Below, piece by piece: positions 1 through 11,705 of a stretch of DNA of 64,000 nucleotides. Location: positions 19,382,684 to 19,446,683 of the forward strand of contig CP092870.1 in NCBI GenBank assembly GCA_030710605.1, given 5' to 3'. Below the pieces are notes generated by a model. The model searched no databases. It saw nothing but the letters and a program-made list of their open reading frames with translations, and was not told the DNA's origin. The first letter of the stretch is position 1. Each line of letters begins with the position of its first letter. This stretch comes from Cordylochernes scorpioides. Taxonomy: Eukaryota > Arthropoda > Arachnida > Pseudoscorpiones > Chernetidae. A program made the translations under genes and the position numbers.

Positions 1-857
1 AGTTGTACCGTCGAACAAGCGTGTACATATTACATTTTATGATCAAGAGCTATTTTCACAATTTCAATTAATGTCGTGATAGTAAATCGTGATTTTGTGA
101 ATCCATATTAGCATTTTCATAAAACCGAAATATTTTGTTATCAATTTTTTTGGAATATTTTAGAAATGTTGAGACATAGTGGCCTGTAGCTCTTATAATG
201 GGTTCATATCAGTGGATTTGGATGATTAATGCCCCTGCTGTTTTATATTCATTTGAATAGTAGCCCAGTTCCAAGCATTTCTGAAATAACTTTATTGGAG
301 GGATAAATAGTTTTATCATATTGCTAGAGAAATTATCAATTTTCTTTTTTTTTTTTGTGCAACTTTATTTTTTTTTTTTTGGATTTAAATCATTAATGTA
401 TGATTTATTTCTTTGATTGTTATTTTTATAGTTTGCAGAACTTAAAAGTCTCGAGTTGTCTCTCATTTCTAATGTTTATTATGATTCTTTGTAACTTCTA
501 CATTATCATCTGGAAATAAGTTGTCCAAAAGTTCCTTCACTTTCTTTAAGAAATCTTTGCTCCTGTTAAAATTTGTAAAATTTCCAATTGTACTTTCCTA
601 CCCTGTTTATATTTTAGATTTTTGTAAATTTTATAAAGGTTTCCATAAGGGTTCTAGGAGTTATTTTCCTCTAGAAAAGTCATATTTTTTTGTCTTTAAT
701 GATTTCACGATTATATAATTAGAAATATTTCTTGTCAGAAAATATAGATTTATATTATAGTAATGAATATAATTTTTCAGGAGCTCCACCATTTGACTGT
801 AGTATTTTTCGTAGCTTTGTTCTCCTTTGGCTTTAGTGTAGTATAGGCTGATTCAAT
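1..857. other. AT-rich non-coding stretch
   Basis: Strongly AT-rich sequence with poly-T runs near 340-380 and no coding similarity or terminal repeats that I recognise. Small open frames here are low-complexity (Phe/Ser/Leu-rich) and look like chance products of base composition. Confidence 0.5.
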
Positions 858-859
858 TA

Positions 860-2793
860 CAGTCGAACCTCTTTAATCCAACACCCCAAGGGATCAGAGC
901 TTTTGGTTGAATTAAAGTTATTCAGATGATTAGCTAATCATCTAACTCGCTAAAATAATATTTTTTTTTTAAATAGCTTTGTAATATAAATTGATCATAT
1001 TAATTAAAACCATTGTGTGTGTACTTTTTTGTATTTATTATTTTTTTTCCCCTGATAACTTTTAGTACCCGGGAAAAAATGGCATTAATACATATTTTCA
1101 AAACATAAATAACTACAAATAATATTTTATTCTAATTGAAGAATATAGCAGTTGAAAGGCAATAAATATGGAAAATAAAAAGAAAATTTAAAAATATTAA
1201 TTAAAAATAATCATGAAGATCTTTTTAAAAAATCCTTTATAGATGTCTGTTTTTGCACTGAAATCCTATTCAGGATGTATTCCAGATGGTCTATTTTAAA
1301 GTCTTTCTTCCTCTGGAATGTGTTTTAAATAACAAAGAGTTTTTATTGTATTAAAGGCATCCACTGCTGCTGCAGGTGTTATTGATTTTGTGTTTAAATC
1401 TTTTATTATAACACACACAGAAATGGAATATTGAAATAAAATGTTATCATAATAATTGTGGCTACATTTTATAAAGATTTATTTATTTAAAAGGAAATTA
1501 TTTTTAAATTTTAAAATAACAAATATTTCAATGCTGAAAATTAAAAAGAAAATAATATTATTTAATTAATAATTGCCATATAATTGATAACGATGCCTAA
1601 ATTCCCAGGTAAAAAGCTACAGGAAATGATCATGAATTTCGAACCTAATGTGATGTAATTTAGCGATTTTTATAAGTGTTTTTACCTCTTCTCTAAATAT
1701 GATAGCACCCTGCCGCTTTTATTTTCACCCAGATACATCTAATTGCTCAATGACAGAAGATACAATATTTTGTTTTTCCTTTTTAGTGCATTTAAATAAA
1801 AGCTTTTTTTTTTTTATGTATTCTTACTTATTAATTATTTAGTTAGTTTTTAGTCATGAATTTACAAAACTTAAAATCAAAGGTCACTGGGGAATAAGCC
1901 TTAAATAGATGGAAGCCTGCTCGCGGCAGATTGGTCAATTCCTTGTAAAGGGGCGTAACGTAAGACTTAAAAAAAAAAAAAAAAAAAAAAAAAGAAAGAA
2001 ATAAATAAATATAGAAATTTGTTCATTCCTGGCCACTCCGACCACCCAGAAGTCTGAAAATTTGTACACTTGCATTGTTCATTGGACTAAGTGAGTGTTA
2101 AAAGTTTCATACTTCTATGTGATCTGCAAGTATATTAACATTAATTTACAAAATTTGAAAGGCAATTTGGAAATTTGTCCATTTCCAGCCACCCTGACAA
2201 CACAGAAGTCTGAATATTTGTCAACTTGCATAGTCATCGGGTTCTGAAAAGTGTACCAAATTTCAGATTCCTACGTGTGGACAGACAGACAGAGAAGCAA
2301 GTTAAATAAAATATTTTTAAAATATAATGCTTTGGCACACAGCGGCCAAAGTGTATGCGCACAGTGCTTTAAAGTGTTACTATGCATAGTCGCAAATATT
2401 GTTGCTGACGTGGCGAGCCATTTTTGTTTCCTCCTGGGCAACTTAGGCGGTGGCTAGTCACCAGTGTAAACAATGAGGTGTCTTAGAGAGTAACATTCTG
2501 CTATTTGAAATAACATACATAAAGACTGTCTTTCGAAGTTTGACCAGCTAAAATGCACACTAAATAGGGTTCTAGTCTAAAACTTTCTAAAATATTCAAA
2601 TATAAAAAGTCAACGGTATCACACAATTCACATTATTAATTAAAATGAATTACAACAGTATTTTCTAAAAAAATATGCTTTAATATTATATTTAGTTATC
2701 CTAGAAAAATGTCCACTAGCGGTGAATGTTGTGATGATATCTGACTTGAATTGAACCGAGAGCTCCTTGTCAAATTAAAGAGGTTAGATACTG
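860..2793. mobile_element. Non-autonomous Tigger/pogo-like element (family C)
   Basis: Left end CAGTCGAACCTCTTTAAT and right end, read on the other strand, CAGTATCTAACCTCTTTAAT form an inverted pair, each flanked by TA, the target duplication of the Tc1/mariner/pogo superfamily. No transposase is readable. The interior around 2330-2460 (GCTTTGGCACACAGCGGCC and the following block) matches the terminal regions of the coding Tigger-like element at 28339-30625, so this looks like a deletion derivative or relative. A long poly-A run lies at about 1969-1993. The inner block at 2016-2310 is described separately. The element is old; both ends carry differences. Confidence 0.6.
2016..2310. repeat. 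Two-unit tandem duplication of about 150 bp
   Basis: The block starting AAATTTGTTCATTCCTGGCC at about 2016 recurs diverged at about 2170 (AAATTTGTCCATTTCCAGCC), both followed by CAGAAGTCTGAA and a TTTGTxxACTTGCAT motif. The second unit ends in GGACAGACAGACAGAG. It sits inside the family C element. Function unknown. Confidence 0.6.
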
Positions 2794-3127
2794 TATATTT
2801 AACATAAGAAATTTCTTATTTGTTGTGTAAACAGTGGAGTTGTAAGGAATGAATTAGTAAAATCTCTTATCATTTGGGTCTGTAAACTATTGTTATTGAT
2901 AATTGCTGCCCAATGTATATTTCAGCTATTAGCCAGTTGATATTTTGTGGCAGACACTGGGTACATTGCCATCTCATTTATTGTGTATGGCTCCTGTAAT
3001 AAAACTGCTTCCTTGCTATATATTGTTGAATAATTTATTTTGTGAGAGGCCATCATGTAAGGCTATGTTTAATGCTCAAATAGATTTTTTTAGATTAAAC
3101 ATTTACCAAACATTAAACAAGAAAAAC

Positions 3128-3270
3128 TAACCACGTATGAGTTTCGAGCTGTTGGCTCTCATTGGCGTAGCAAGCTGTACCTCTTTTTGGTCTTTGAAGT
3201 ATAGCTTATACCACGCTGATGAGGGCCAACAGCCTGAAATTTGTATATGATTAGCTTTTCTAGATAATTC
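3128..3270. repeat. Fold-back repeat, family F, copy 1 (hammerhead-like core in each arm)
   Basis: A palindrome: AACCACGTATGAGTTTCGAGCTGT-type left arm and its inverse on the right, where CGCTGATGAGGGCCAACAGC is followed by CTGAAA. In the right arm (3216-3238, plus strand) a CTGATGA box is followed by GGGC-CAACA-GCCT and GAAA, the layout of a hammerhead ribozyme core (box, stem II hairpin, GAAA). The left arm read on the minus strand has GAGC-CAACA-GCTC and GAAAC with a degraded first box. Stem I is not convincing in this copy. Other copies are at 4745-4915 and 25355-25535. Confidence 0.6.
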
Positions 3271-3344
3271 AAGAAAGGATATTTGGCCAATTCTGTAATA
3301 ATAAAAAACAAATGAATAGTTGATATTTATTCTGATAGATGGTG

Positions 3345-3640
3345 CAAGCTATCAGCAACTATTAGTTGCACAATCAGGAGATGCCTTTTTTTAATTATTT
3401 ATCCACCTGATCCCAGTACAATTTCACTTTTAAAAATGCTCCAATGGCCCCCCCAATTCTTGCAAAAGTCCAACCCCACCAGCGAGTACAAGTAACCAAA
3501 CAGGGCTCTGGCACATTTATAAGTGCAAAGTCAAACTGCTTTTTACATGTGTAAACATGTGGTGCACTTACAGTAAAAGCAGTCACCAACTTCTACCCAC
3601 CATGATTATCATGGCCTGTACCACGTGTACTAGGGATAAT
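3345..3640 (-). repeat. Dispersed short repeat, family S, copy 1
   Basis: Read on the minus strand it begins CCCTAGTACACGTGGTACAG and runs through GTAAGTGCACCACATGT, a TGTGCCAGAGCCC block and GGTGGGGTTG, ending near an ATCAGGAGATGCC block. The first about 190 bp recur on the plus strand at 17683-17870 and the tail recurs at 24325-24430. An ordinary interspersed repeat, possibly a SINE or small DNA element; I see no convincing tRNA-type A and B boxes. Small open frames in it are not genes. Confidence 0.6.
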
Positions 3641-4744
3641 AATTTAAAAAAAAAAAAAAACTATTTCCTTTTATACTATTTCTCACATAGTTCTATAAAG
3701 GCCAGGCAAAGAGAATGATTTCTTCACTTCATCATACATTCTAGCTAACCCCACCCAGCTGTGGGAGTGTTATAGGGAGTGCCTAGGAATCATCATAAAA
3801 CAAGGTGATCCAGTTTATAGATGCCAACGATAGTATTACTTTCTGGTGTACAGAGTATTTCATTATTCTTGTTTATCAGGGACTTCAGACATATCAACAA
3901 GTGACCACATGGTTGGTCCTTCTTAACCCTTTGAGTGCGAGAGGCAATGATATATATTTGCTTCATAGATTTAGTCTGTAAGCTAGGGAAGCAACTTTGG
4001 TCCACACATGTTATAAAAATTAAATTCCTTCAGTGCAGCAGTCTAAGGTAGTCTTCTGATTAAAATATGACACTACTGACTCATTTCCTCCACCCAGAGT
4101 GGGAAATTTGATCTTTTTTTTTTTTTTTGTTAGTTCTTTGCCTGAATTGACTTGAGAGAGACTGGTAACATTTTTTTCTAAATTTTTTAGTTGAAAAGAA
4201 TTTAGACAAGAAGTCTCTAATAGACTTTAAAAAGATTAATAAAGCAAGCAGAAAAAAAAAACTTGCCAGTTCAAACTGAGCATCACTTAGAAAAGACACT
4301 TTCCTGAACAATTTGAAGATAGAAAAAATCAAACCTAATTATGTTGTATGCCTTCCTGGAAAATGTAAAAATGGGGGGAAAGATGCTTGTAAAAGAAAGC
4401 AAACATTTTACTGCCCTAGTTGCCCCAATAAGCCAGCATTGTGTGTCGTGCTTCAAAGATTATTATATGAAGTATTTTTTTTTATCCCCTTGTGTAAAAA
4501 TTACACAAATTCCAATTGAATGGGGTGTAGGGGTACAACTTTCGTTGATGGCACCATGATCCAGGCATACTTAATTTTGGCATGCAATTTTTTTTTTTTA
4601 AATCCTGTAACTATCAAATTTAAAGTATCATATTTATTATATATTTGAATAATATGCTGAACATGGGAAAAATAATTTTAAAATAGAAAAAAGTTCAGGT
4701 GTTGATGCTAAAAATAAAAAAAAGGCATATGCTCACATGAGCTT
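3641..4744. other. Non-coding stretch, no identified feature
   Basis: Homopolymer runs at 3646-3660 and 4111-4128 and otherwise unique-looking AT-rich DNA. Overlapping short open frames at 4081-4560 are low-complexity and have no recognisable domains. Confidence 0.4.
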
Positions 4745-4915
4745 TTTAGGTGGCAAAGCGCCATCTAGTGGAACAAATATCAACTAAACCAACCACAAAC
4801 ACATTTGGGGTTGTTGCCCCTCGCCAGCATGGTGCAGACTGTACCTCTACGACCAAAAATATTTTGGTTCCAAGGGCTTCTTGAGAGATCAAGACATGGG
4901 TATTTAAGGCCAAAT
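4745..4915 (-). repeat. Family F repeat, copy 2 (degraded hammerhead-like core)
   Basis: On the minus strand this aligns with the 25355-25535 copy: TACCCATGTCTTGATCTCTC, then GGTACAGTCTGCACCATG, then CTGGCGA-GGGGCAACAACCCC followed by AAAT instead of GAAA. Both conserved boxes are mutated, so any ribozyme activity is lost here. The copy is single-armed. Confidence 0.55.
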
Positions 4916-5271
4916 ACGCTGAACATGTGAAAAAATAATAAAAAATATATTTAAATATTAATTTTTATTTGAATTATATTTAAAAAATTATGTATATATT
5001 TTATATATATAATCTCCATTTGAATCATTAAAGTTGTCAAATTTGTACATAATAACTAATAATTTACATTGATCATTATTGAATTCGTTGAATTCAGACA
5101 AAGAATTGGCTCATGTCCCTACAGGTGTCAAAAGCTCTGTCATGTTACCCAGAATCTCTGCCAAAAATATGTTTCAGATATAAACAAGGCAGGTACAAGT
5201 TTGAAATAATTAATGTATTATAAAGGGGGTATTTATGGTACTTGCACATTGATACAAGATATATATAATAA

Positions 5272-5473
5272 TAAAATAAGACCTAATCCAAATAATTTAA
5301 TAGTGTGTGATGTTTCATCAACAGCATTGTCACCATCATCAGACAAAAAAATAAAATCATTTTATTCTTTTGTCTGATGGTGACAATGCTGTTGCCGAAA
5401 CGTCACACACTAATAAATTATTTGGATTAGGTCTTATTATATTATAATCGATAATTCAAATTGTGCTTTATCA
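5272..5473. repeat. Palindromic repeat, family A, copy 1 (both arms)
   Basis: Near-perfect fold-back: AATAAGACCTAATCCAAATA and TAGTGTGTGATGTTTC on the left are mirrored by GAAACGTCACACACTA and TTTGGATTAGGTCTTATT on the right, meeting at an AT-rich centre near 5355. The right terminus AATTCAAATTGTGCTTTATC is the family end. Each arm carries a GTCTGATG..GGTGAC-AATGCT-GTTG..GAAAC core: stem-loop GGTGAC/GTTGCC between a CTGATGA-like box and GAAACGTC. Confidence 0.8.
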
Positions 5474-5864
5474 AGATATATATATAAGTTTTATGGAGAG
5501 ATAGAAATAATTTTGACTCATTTGTTCAAGATTAGTAACAAGGGATATTTTTCACCAAAAAAAATTTTTTTTTTTTTTTTAACATGTGAAGATAACATTC
5601 CTCACATCTAAAGCTTGGATCTCAGTGGTTGCCCCCCAGCAACAATGGGCAAGTCTCCCAAATTGGAGCCTCATGGCTAGATGTTGTAGAGCTACTTGAC
5701 AATACAGGAAAACAAAATCACTTGGCACATTGGGATTATGATGCTAAGTTGTTGCTGTTAGAAAAGAGGCTGCTGTTATAATGAGGTTTACTGCTTACCT
5801 AACTTTTGCAGTTTCAAAATATTATATTCATAAAACTACAATGTCTTACATGGCTATTATTATT

Positions 5865-7245
5865 GATAAGGCACAATTTGGATTATAGATTAAAAACACA
5901 AGGTAACAAGACCAAATCCAAATAAATAAATAGTGTGTGACGTTTTGGTAACATTATTGTTATCATCTTCAGACAAAAGTACTTATGGATATTATTATTC
6001 TTCTTACCACAATAGTTCATTTATAATCCAACCTTTTTTTTTTCATGTCCCAACCTGCAGCCTATCAAATAACCCCAACATTGATTTGACTAACACAGAA
6101 TTATATTTTGATTAAAAATTTAAAGTGCAAAAACCAGAAAGCTAAATGAATCACATTATCATTTATACACCAAAAGTTTGCAAAAAAAATTCACCAATAC
6201 AGTAATACCTCTCTGCAAAGTAACTAGCTGCAGAGCAAAGTATCCTTTAGGGAGAGGTTTCATCTTACTGGAGAATTGTTTTGCAGTAAAATTGTAAATT
6301 TTGAAAAATTAAAATTATTCTTTGCAGAGAGGTGTCCTCTAGCGGGAGAGTCCTCTCATGGAGTTTTTATGCTTTATATTAAAAAAAAAAAAAATATTGT
6401 AACAAAGTATTTATTAATTTTATTTTTAACAGAGTGGTCATTTTTATGTTTATATCTTGCTACTCTCTGTAAATTTCCCTCGTGGCTTATCTTTTGTTTA
6501 CCATTCTTAGTTTGTTTTTTGCCTTGAATAAATTGTTGTCTCCTCCTGAAGATTTTGTCTTCCCTAATTTTCCACGTGGCAATATGAATAAAAATTGCAT
6601 GAAAACCATGTACCCTATATTTCTCAATATATTAACAAACACAAGAACACCGAAATTATCAAAAAGGACAGGTTAAGAAGTGAAATGTGAAAAGTGTGAC
6701 CACAATGTTATGCAGGATAAACAGCCAGAACTTTAAGAATGGAAAATCATGAATATGCTCTGAATGGGAGAAAATCTACAGAACATTTTGAAACACTGGG
6801 CAAATTAATATCAATCTAAAAGAAAGATACTAGATTATAAGAAAAAAAATTTTCAACAGACATTTCACACAAAGAAGCCTTTTTCATTCAAAAGAAATGT
6901 GCTAAACTTTCTAGATTTTAAGAAAGAGGGGAAAAAAAATTATTATTTGCAGATTTGATTTTAATTTTTTTTTTTAATAATCTTATGTCTAATATATTTT
7001 TTTTCTTTTATTTTTTGTTACATTTTAATATTTTATGGTTCTTAGAAAATGACCTATTTTTTCTTATCAATACACTAGTTTTCTATTCTTATTTACAAAA
7101 CAGTTCCAACTATTTGAAATTGTGCCGTGGAATTTTGATCATTCAGCTACTTTTGTCTGTAGATGGTACCAATGCTGTAACCCAAATGTCATGATTATTT
7201 AGTTGGATCTAGTCATGTTACATGTTTTTAATCTATAACCCAAAT
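5865..7245. mobile_element. Family A element with internal spacer
   Basis: Left end GATAAGGCACAATTTGGATTA followed by CACAAGGTAACAAGACCAAA and the GTGTGTGACGTTTTGGTAAC core. The inverse lies at about 7150-7245 (GTCTGTAGATGGTACCAATG, then a diverged TTGGATCTAGTCATGTTAC and TAATCTATAACCCAAAT). The about 1.1 kb between is AT-rich, has no recognisable protein and contains a family B copy. This suggests the short palindromes are collapsed forms of a longer element whose arms are separated by sequence. Confidence 0.5.
6200..6372 (-). repeat. Family B short element (Tigger-like MITE)
   Basis: CAGTAATACCTCTCTGCAAAG and the later TTTAGGGAGAGGT and AGAGGTGTCCTCTAGCGGGA blocks match the about 170-bp family described best at 23227-23403. 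It lies within the family A element at 5865-7245. Confidence 0.6.
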
Positions 7246-7959
7246 CATCAAGCAGAAGTATTTAAATCTCCAATATATATATATATAGATGCTCAAGAGA
7301 CACTTGACAACTTTCAAATTTTTACGGGAGAGCCCAATTAAAACCCAAAGAAATGAGTACCATTATGCTGCTCTGTACAACAAATGGGACAATTCAATGT
7401 ACCTAGCAAATGTTATTTTGTCTTCCGTTCTGTAAGAGCATAATTTGAGAATGTAGAGACCATTCATTCATAGGACAGTAGAAACTCAACTAGAGACTAT
7501 ACATACAAGACATTATCAAGGATAATATAGGTTAGAAACATAAGCCCAAAAGGACATCTAAAATGGATACTTAATCTAGTACTTTTGTCTGAAAGTGATG
7601 GCAGCACCAATATTTGTACAAATTATTAAATCTCAAGATGGAAAACAAAATGGTTGCACACTTTGTTATAAGGGGATTTATCAGTCAATTGTAACTTTGG
7701 ACATCACTATCACCAATGAATCTATAGAGTGGTGGGAAAAAATAGCAAATTTGCAAAAACAGCGTGTGAGTAAATGTGCAGGTCTTCGAAAGGCTACTAC
7801 CAAATGTTGCCACCATTGGTTCAGCAGGGACTGTGTTTGTGAACCAATGAATTAGGTACTGTGTTCACTAAATACCATGTCAGCCACTCCTAAGTCTCCT
7901 TCTATGGAAGTGATCATCTGAGAAGAGGTGTGGCTGCAATTTCAAAGCTTATTTTAAAA

Positions 7960-8790
7960 AAGGCCTCCCTTACAACTGTTACCTAACTAAACACCCATAC
8001 ACCAGAGTAGAGAAAAGATTCCAATAAGCTTCTGTTGGAGCTGCATAGGCATGTTTAGCACTACTGCAAAGAGTGCACTAAAAGCTATGTACCTAGCTCT
8101 CAAGATATTCAAATAGGAGATGAACAAGCTGTGAGAAACCAGACCTAACACAGACAATTGCAGTGTCTGAACCCAACGTGCCAGCCAAATTGCCATACAA
8201 GTTGTTCCCAATGTCACTAAATTGAGGAAAACTAAAGGGTGTGACCATTTTCAGAAGCGTGAAAAACCCTCCCAAGTCAACAGCCTCTAAAGTAGGGCAA
8301 AATTATTCAGAAATAGTCACCAATGACACTACTTTAGTAGACACAGAAGCCTTATTTTCAGTTACCGTGATGGGTTAAAATGACAATTAAAAAGAATTAA
8401 AGGATAGCAAAATTACTCTCAAAGATACAAGAATCTTATGTCAATTCGATAGTTTTTGTGAAAATATATATATGCCACTCAGAAAGCACATGGACAACAT
8501 TGGTTATTCTAGTAGATTAAAAATAACAGTAACTGGCACTTCTGTATAGATTTACAGACAATTAACAAAATTACTAAAAAGGACATTTACCCACAACCCA
8601 AAATTGACGATATTACTATACTAAATTTAGAAATTTTTAGTCATTCCTGAGTGGCAACATTCAAGCTGAGTGATAGACAAGATACTGAAATGTGCTTATT
8701 TTATCTATACATATTGTGCTATACTTCAATGTTAAGCTGAGAAGCACAATGTTTGAACACCTCATCAATGCTATTTATCATGGACCCACG
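7960..8790 (+). pseudogene. Degraded Ty3/gypsy reverse transcriptase
   Basis: Plus-strand frames give fragments typical of Ty3/gypsy RT fingers and palm: DLQTINKITKKDIYPQPKID around 8545-8605, ATFKLSDRQDTEM-like sequence at about 8655 (family pattern: a line about the substrate after the first catalytic aspartate), and FNVKLRSTMFEHLINAI at about 8725. Reading requires several frame changes and there are in-frame stops, and no catalytic YxDD box is readable. Small frames at 7595-7855 and 7987-8275 are not genes; the first may be part of the same remnant. No LTRs are evident. It is an old, dead insertion. Confidence 0.6.
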
Positions 8791-9585
8791 ATAATTTTAA
8801 TCTAAAAAAAAATGGAAATTTTTATCCTCAAATTCAAATTTCTGAGAGGATTCCAACAAATCACATCTAAAATATCAATTATATTTGCTAAATGTTTTCA
8901 TTTTCATTTATTTATTTTACATATCTTGTATTACATTTAAAAGTTGTTACCCAATTCTTCTACTTTTGGCAAAAGGAAAAATATGTGTCGATCAATTATA
9001 ATTTTTCAATTTATCAAACTATCTGGCCATGATACTTTGATGCTCTCTCTCTCTCTCTGACAGAGTGCCATAGTGCAATTAAAATTGTAACTGAAATCAT
9101 TTTAGAATTTTTAATCATTTGCACTAGAAATCGTCATTGCATCCTGGGCATTATGGTATTTACTGCATTGCTCTAATGCAAATATTTGCAGTTACTATTT
9201 TTTAAGATTTTGGATCACCCTCTATATATACACAGTAGAACATCTCACCTAGTTAGAGACTAATTATCTTTTAGGGAGATGTGTCATCTTACTGGAGAGT
9301 TTCTATTTATTATGTTAAAACTCTTTTAAGTGCATTAAACATATCCTTTTAGTCTTTAGTAAACTAATATACCATTGAAATGCATATTTTATTTTATAAA
9401 AAAATATATAAAATCTTTGTTCAACTTCAATTTTATTGAATGTCATTGCAGTTTCCAAGCTTTATTTGGCTTATATAAATGAAGGTTGCTTTAGTTTTAT
9501 GGTTGCATCTTCACTTTTATCTTGCCATTCCATTTTACAACTAGTAGTTGTCAATAGTTCAATTAGAAGATCCAAATATTTTTGA

Positions 9586-9685
9586 TATGGCACAATATAG
9601 ATTTTAAACACAAGGTAATAAGACATTTATTTATATAGAAAATATTTATTTGGATTTGGTCTTATTACCTTGTGTTCCAATATTA
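9586..9685. repeat. Palindromic repeat, family A, copy 3 (short form)
   Basis: ACACAAGGTAATAAGAC and GGTCTTATTACCTTGTGTT face each other about 40 bp apart; the left end is GGCACAATATAGATT. The hammerhead-like centre is missing, leaving only the outer arms. Confidence 0.75.
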
Positions 9686-10159
9686 TATTTTTTATTTTCA
9701 AATCTCTCTTTTTTTAAATTTGTAAGTTTGTTAGGAATTTGTTAAAAGAACAATACACATGCATTACAAAGCCATTCCCACATTAATCCTTCATTTTAGA
9801 ATCCTCCCCATGCAATTTGCACTTTGTGCGCTGTTTGGTATTTTAGAATATTTAATCATGATATATTTGATATCTTTCAAAATGTAATGGAAATTTGTGC
9901 GTTGCCTTACTTACACAAAGGCATTTCTGACAATCGTCCCAATTTTCAACATTTGAATAAGTTTAAACCAACCATTATCTGCAGACAATTCAACTAAAAA
10001 TAAATTTGTAATGAAACACTTATACGATATAAAATGATAGAATTTAAAAGCACGAATGTTTCTTTTATACATAATACAAAACTTATACGATGCTTATCAA
10101 TATATTGAGGAGAGAAATTTCTGTGAATGCCAATTCTTTCATTTATATAGATGTAAATT

Positions 10160-10365
10160 TTGCCTGGAGCATATTGATTTACAAAAATAAAGAGCACATC
10201 TCCCATCAAAATAGACATCAAAACTAGATGCTATCTATTGACCTTCACCATAAACTAGCGGTCGGTGACAAAGCAACAACATCAGCTTTGGCAAACTGAG
10301 CAATGTCCACCTGGGAGACCGTGGTTTCGGGCTAATGGCCCTTGTCAGTCCAGGGCAGACTTTAT
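10160..10365 (-). repeat. Family E repeat, copy 1 (single arm, hammerhead-bearing)
   Basis: Shares ATGCTATCTATTGACC, CAAACTAGCGG-like and GACAAAGC blocks with the copy at 58285-58625. The ribozyme-like segment at 10310-10354 lies at the inner end of the arm. The sequence upstream of the arm (CTGGAGCATATTGATTTA) is also shared with the second copy. Confidence 0.7.
10310..10354 (-). ncRNA. Hammerhead ribozyme-like motif (family E copy 1)
   Basis: Minus strand, in order: stem I 5' strand CCTGGA; box CTGACAA (consensus CTGANGA, so the conserved G8 is A here); stem II GGGC-CATTA-GCCC; GAAA; stem III ACC-AC-GGT; cleavage triplet GTC; stem I 3' strand TCCCAGG, pairing with CCTGGA with one bulged C. 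All three stems and the order of elements match the hammerhead fold with stem I open. The G8 change is expected to abolish activity, so this is a relic. The second copy at 58436-58479 keeps that position and breaks others. Confidence 0.7.
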
Positions 10366-11705
10366 TCCATGAGATCCACAAGGGATCCAATGAGTCTTCA
10401 CAATCTGCCAAAGAGGTGTTTAGCTGGCAAAGTGGCTAGACAAAATCTATGGCCAAAATATGAAGATTCTAGGTTATAGGAAGAAAATAGGTTTTTCACT
10501 TTGAAATCAACTTTTATTTTATAATTTATTAAATTACATTGTGAATTGATGTTTATATATAACTTTTTAAATTAATAAAATGTTTTAACAAATGACATTT
10601 GCTGTTAGTGATCAACAAATTGCAAAATAATTAGATGCTGTTAAAGCCCAATTTCAAAATTTTATCACAAGAAGAACTAAATCATTCAAGAATTTTAAAA
10701 AATGGGTTATATATATTATATAGGAAAAACAATTTATATCTGAAAATGAAATGGTTAATATGTTAAAACATACAAATTGGTGATCCCAATATGTGATCCA
10801 AAATGTTTTCAATATCAGGGCCACAACTTAAAAAAAAAAGCTCATTATTTTGTTAAAATAATTCAAAGCTTTCACTGTTTCTTTGAAAAGTTTATAAAAT
10901 GATGAAACACTAAAAATAGAAACATAACCAAAGAATATTTAATGTGAAAAATAACTGAGCAATGCAAAGATTATTGACTCCTGAAAATTTTAATCAATTA
11001 TGACCATTGTATAATGTAGTGTTCAAAAGTTATTGAAAAAAAAAGGATCCTTCAGTTGGTGGTAAAATTTATTTTTTAAAAAACTTTTGATTTTTAACCA
11101 AATTTTAAGGAGGTAAAATAACTATTACTCCTTGGTCTCTCTTAGAAAACCTTGGGTATTATAAAGTATGTGATAGTTTTCCAATTGTTTGATCGAATGA
11201 CTTCATATATTATGAACAATACTATTCACACACAATGATGAAATAGAAGTTATTTTATTTTGGGGAAATGTATCAAGTCACATAAGACTGGAATTGAAAA
11301 AATATCAAATTTCTATATTTGCCACCCAATACTATGAGTAAGAGCCTGCTATTTGATCAAGGCATCCTCAAAAATTCAACTTAAAATAGAAGCAGAATAT
11401 ATGCAAAGATTCTCCTTAGATGCTCAAAATAAACTCTTTTAGTGATTTTTATTTATCACTTAGACCCATTGGACATGAATTCACGTCCTTGATTTCTAAA
11501 AAATAAATATAAAATTGCCGGCGGCCAACGCGTCTACTGGGTTCTTGTCCCATACTGTCTTGCCTAACTATCAATTAGTTGGAGGGGATGTCTGCTAACC
11601 CAATGTACCTGTAAAACATCACGTGCTTCCGCCGGTCCAGCTCCGGGTATGAAAACTGCTTTATCATAATAGGATAAGCTATTGGCAGTAACTTTTATCT
11701 TCTAT
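10366..11705. other. AT-rich non-coding stretch
   Basis: No coding similarity or terminal repeats recognised. A GC-richer patch at about 11515-11650 (GCCGGCGGCCAACGCGTC and following) stands out from its surroundings and may be a small unclassified insertion. Confidence 0.4.

Noticed and set aside
4081..4559. Cluster of overlapping open frames including a Lys-rich one
   Set aside because: Low-complexity translation of T/A-rich tracts, no start context or domain, and no second copy.
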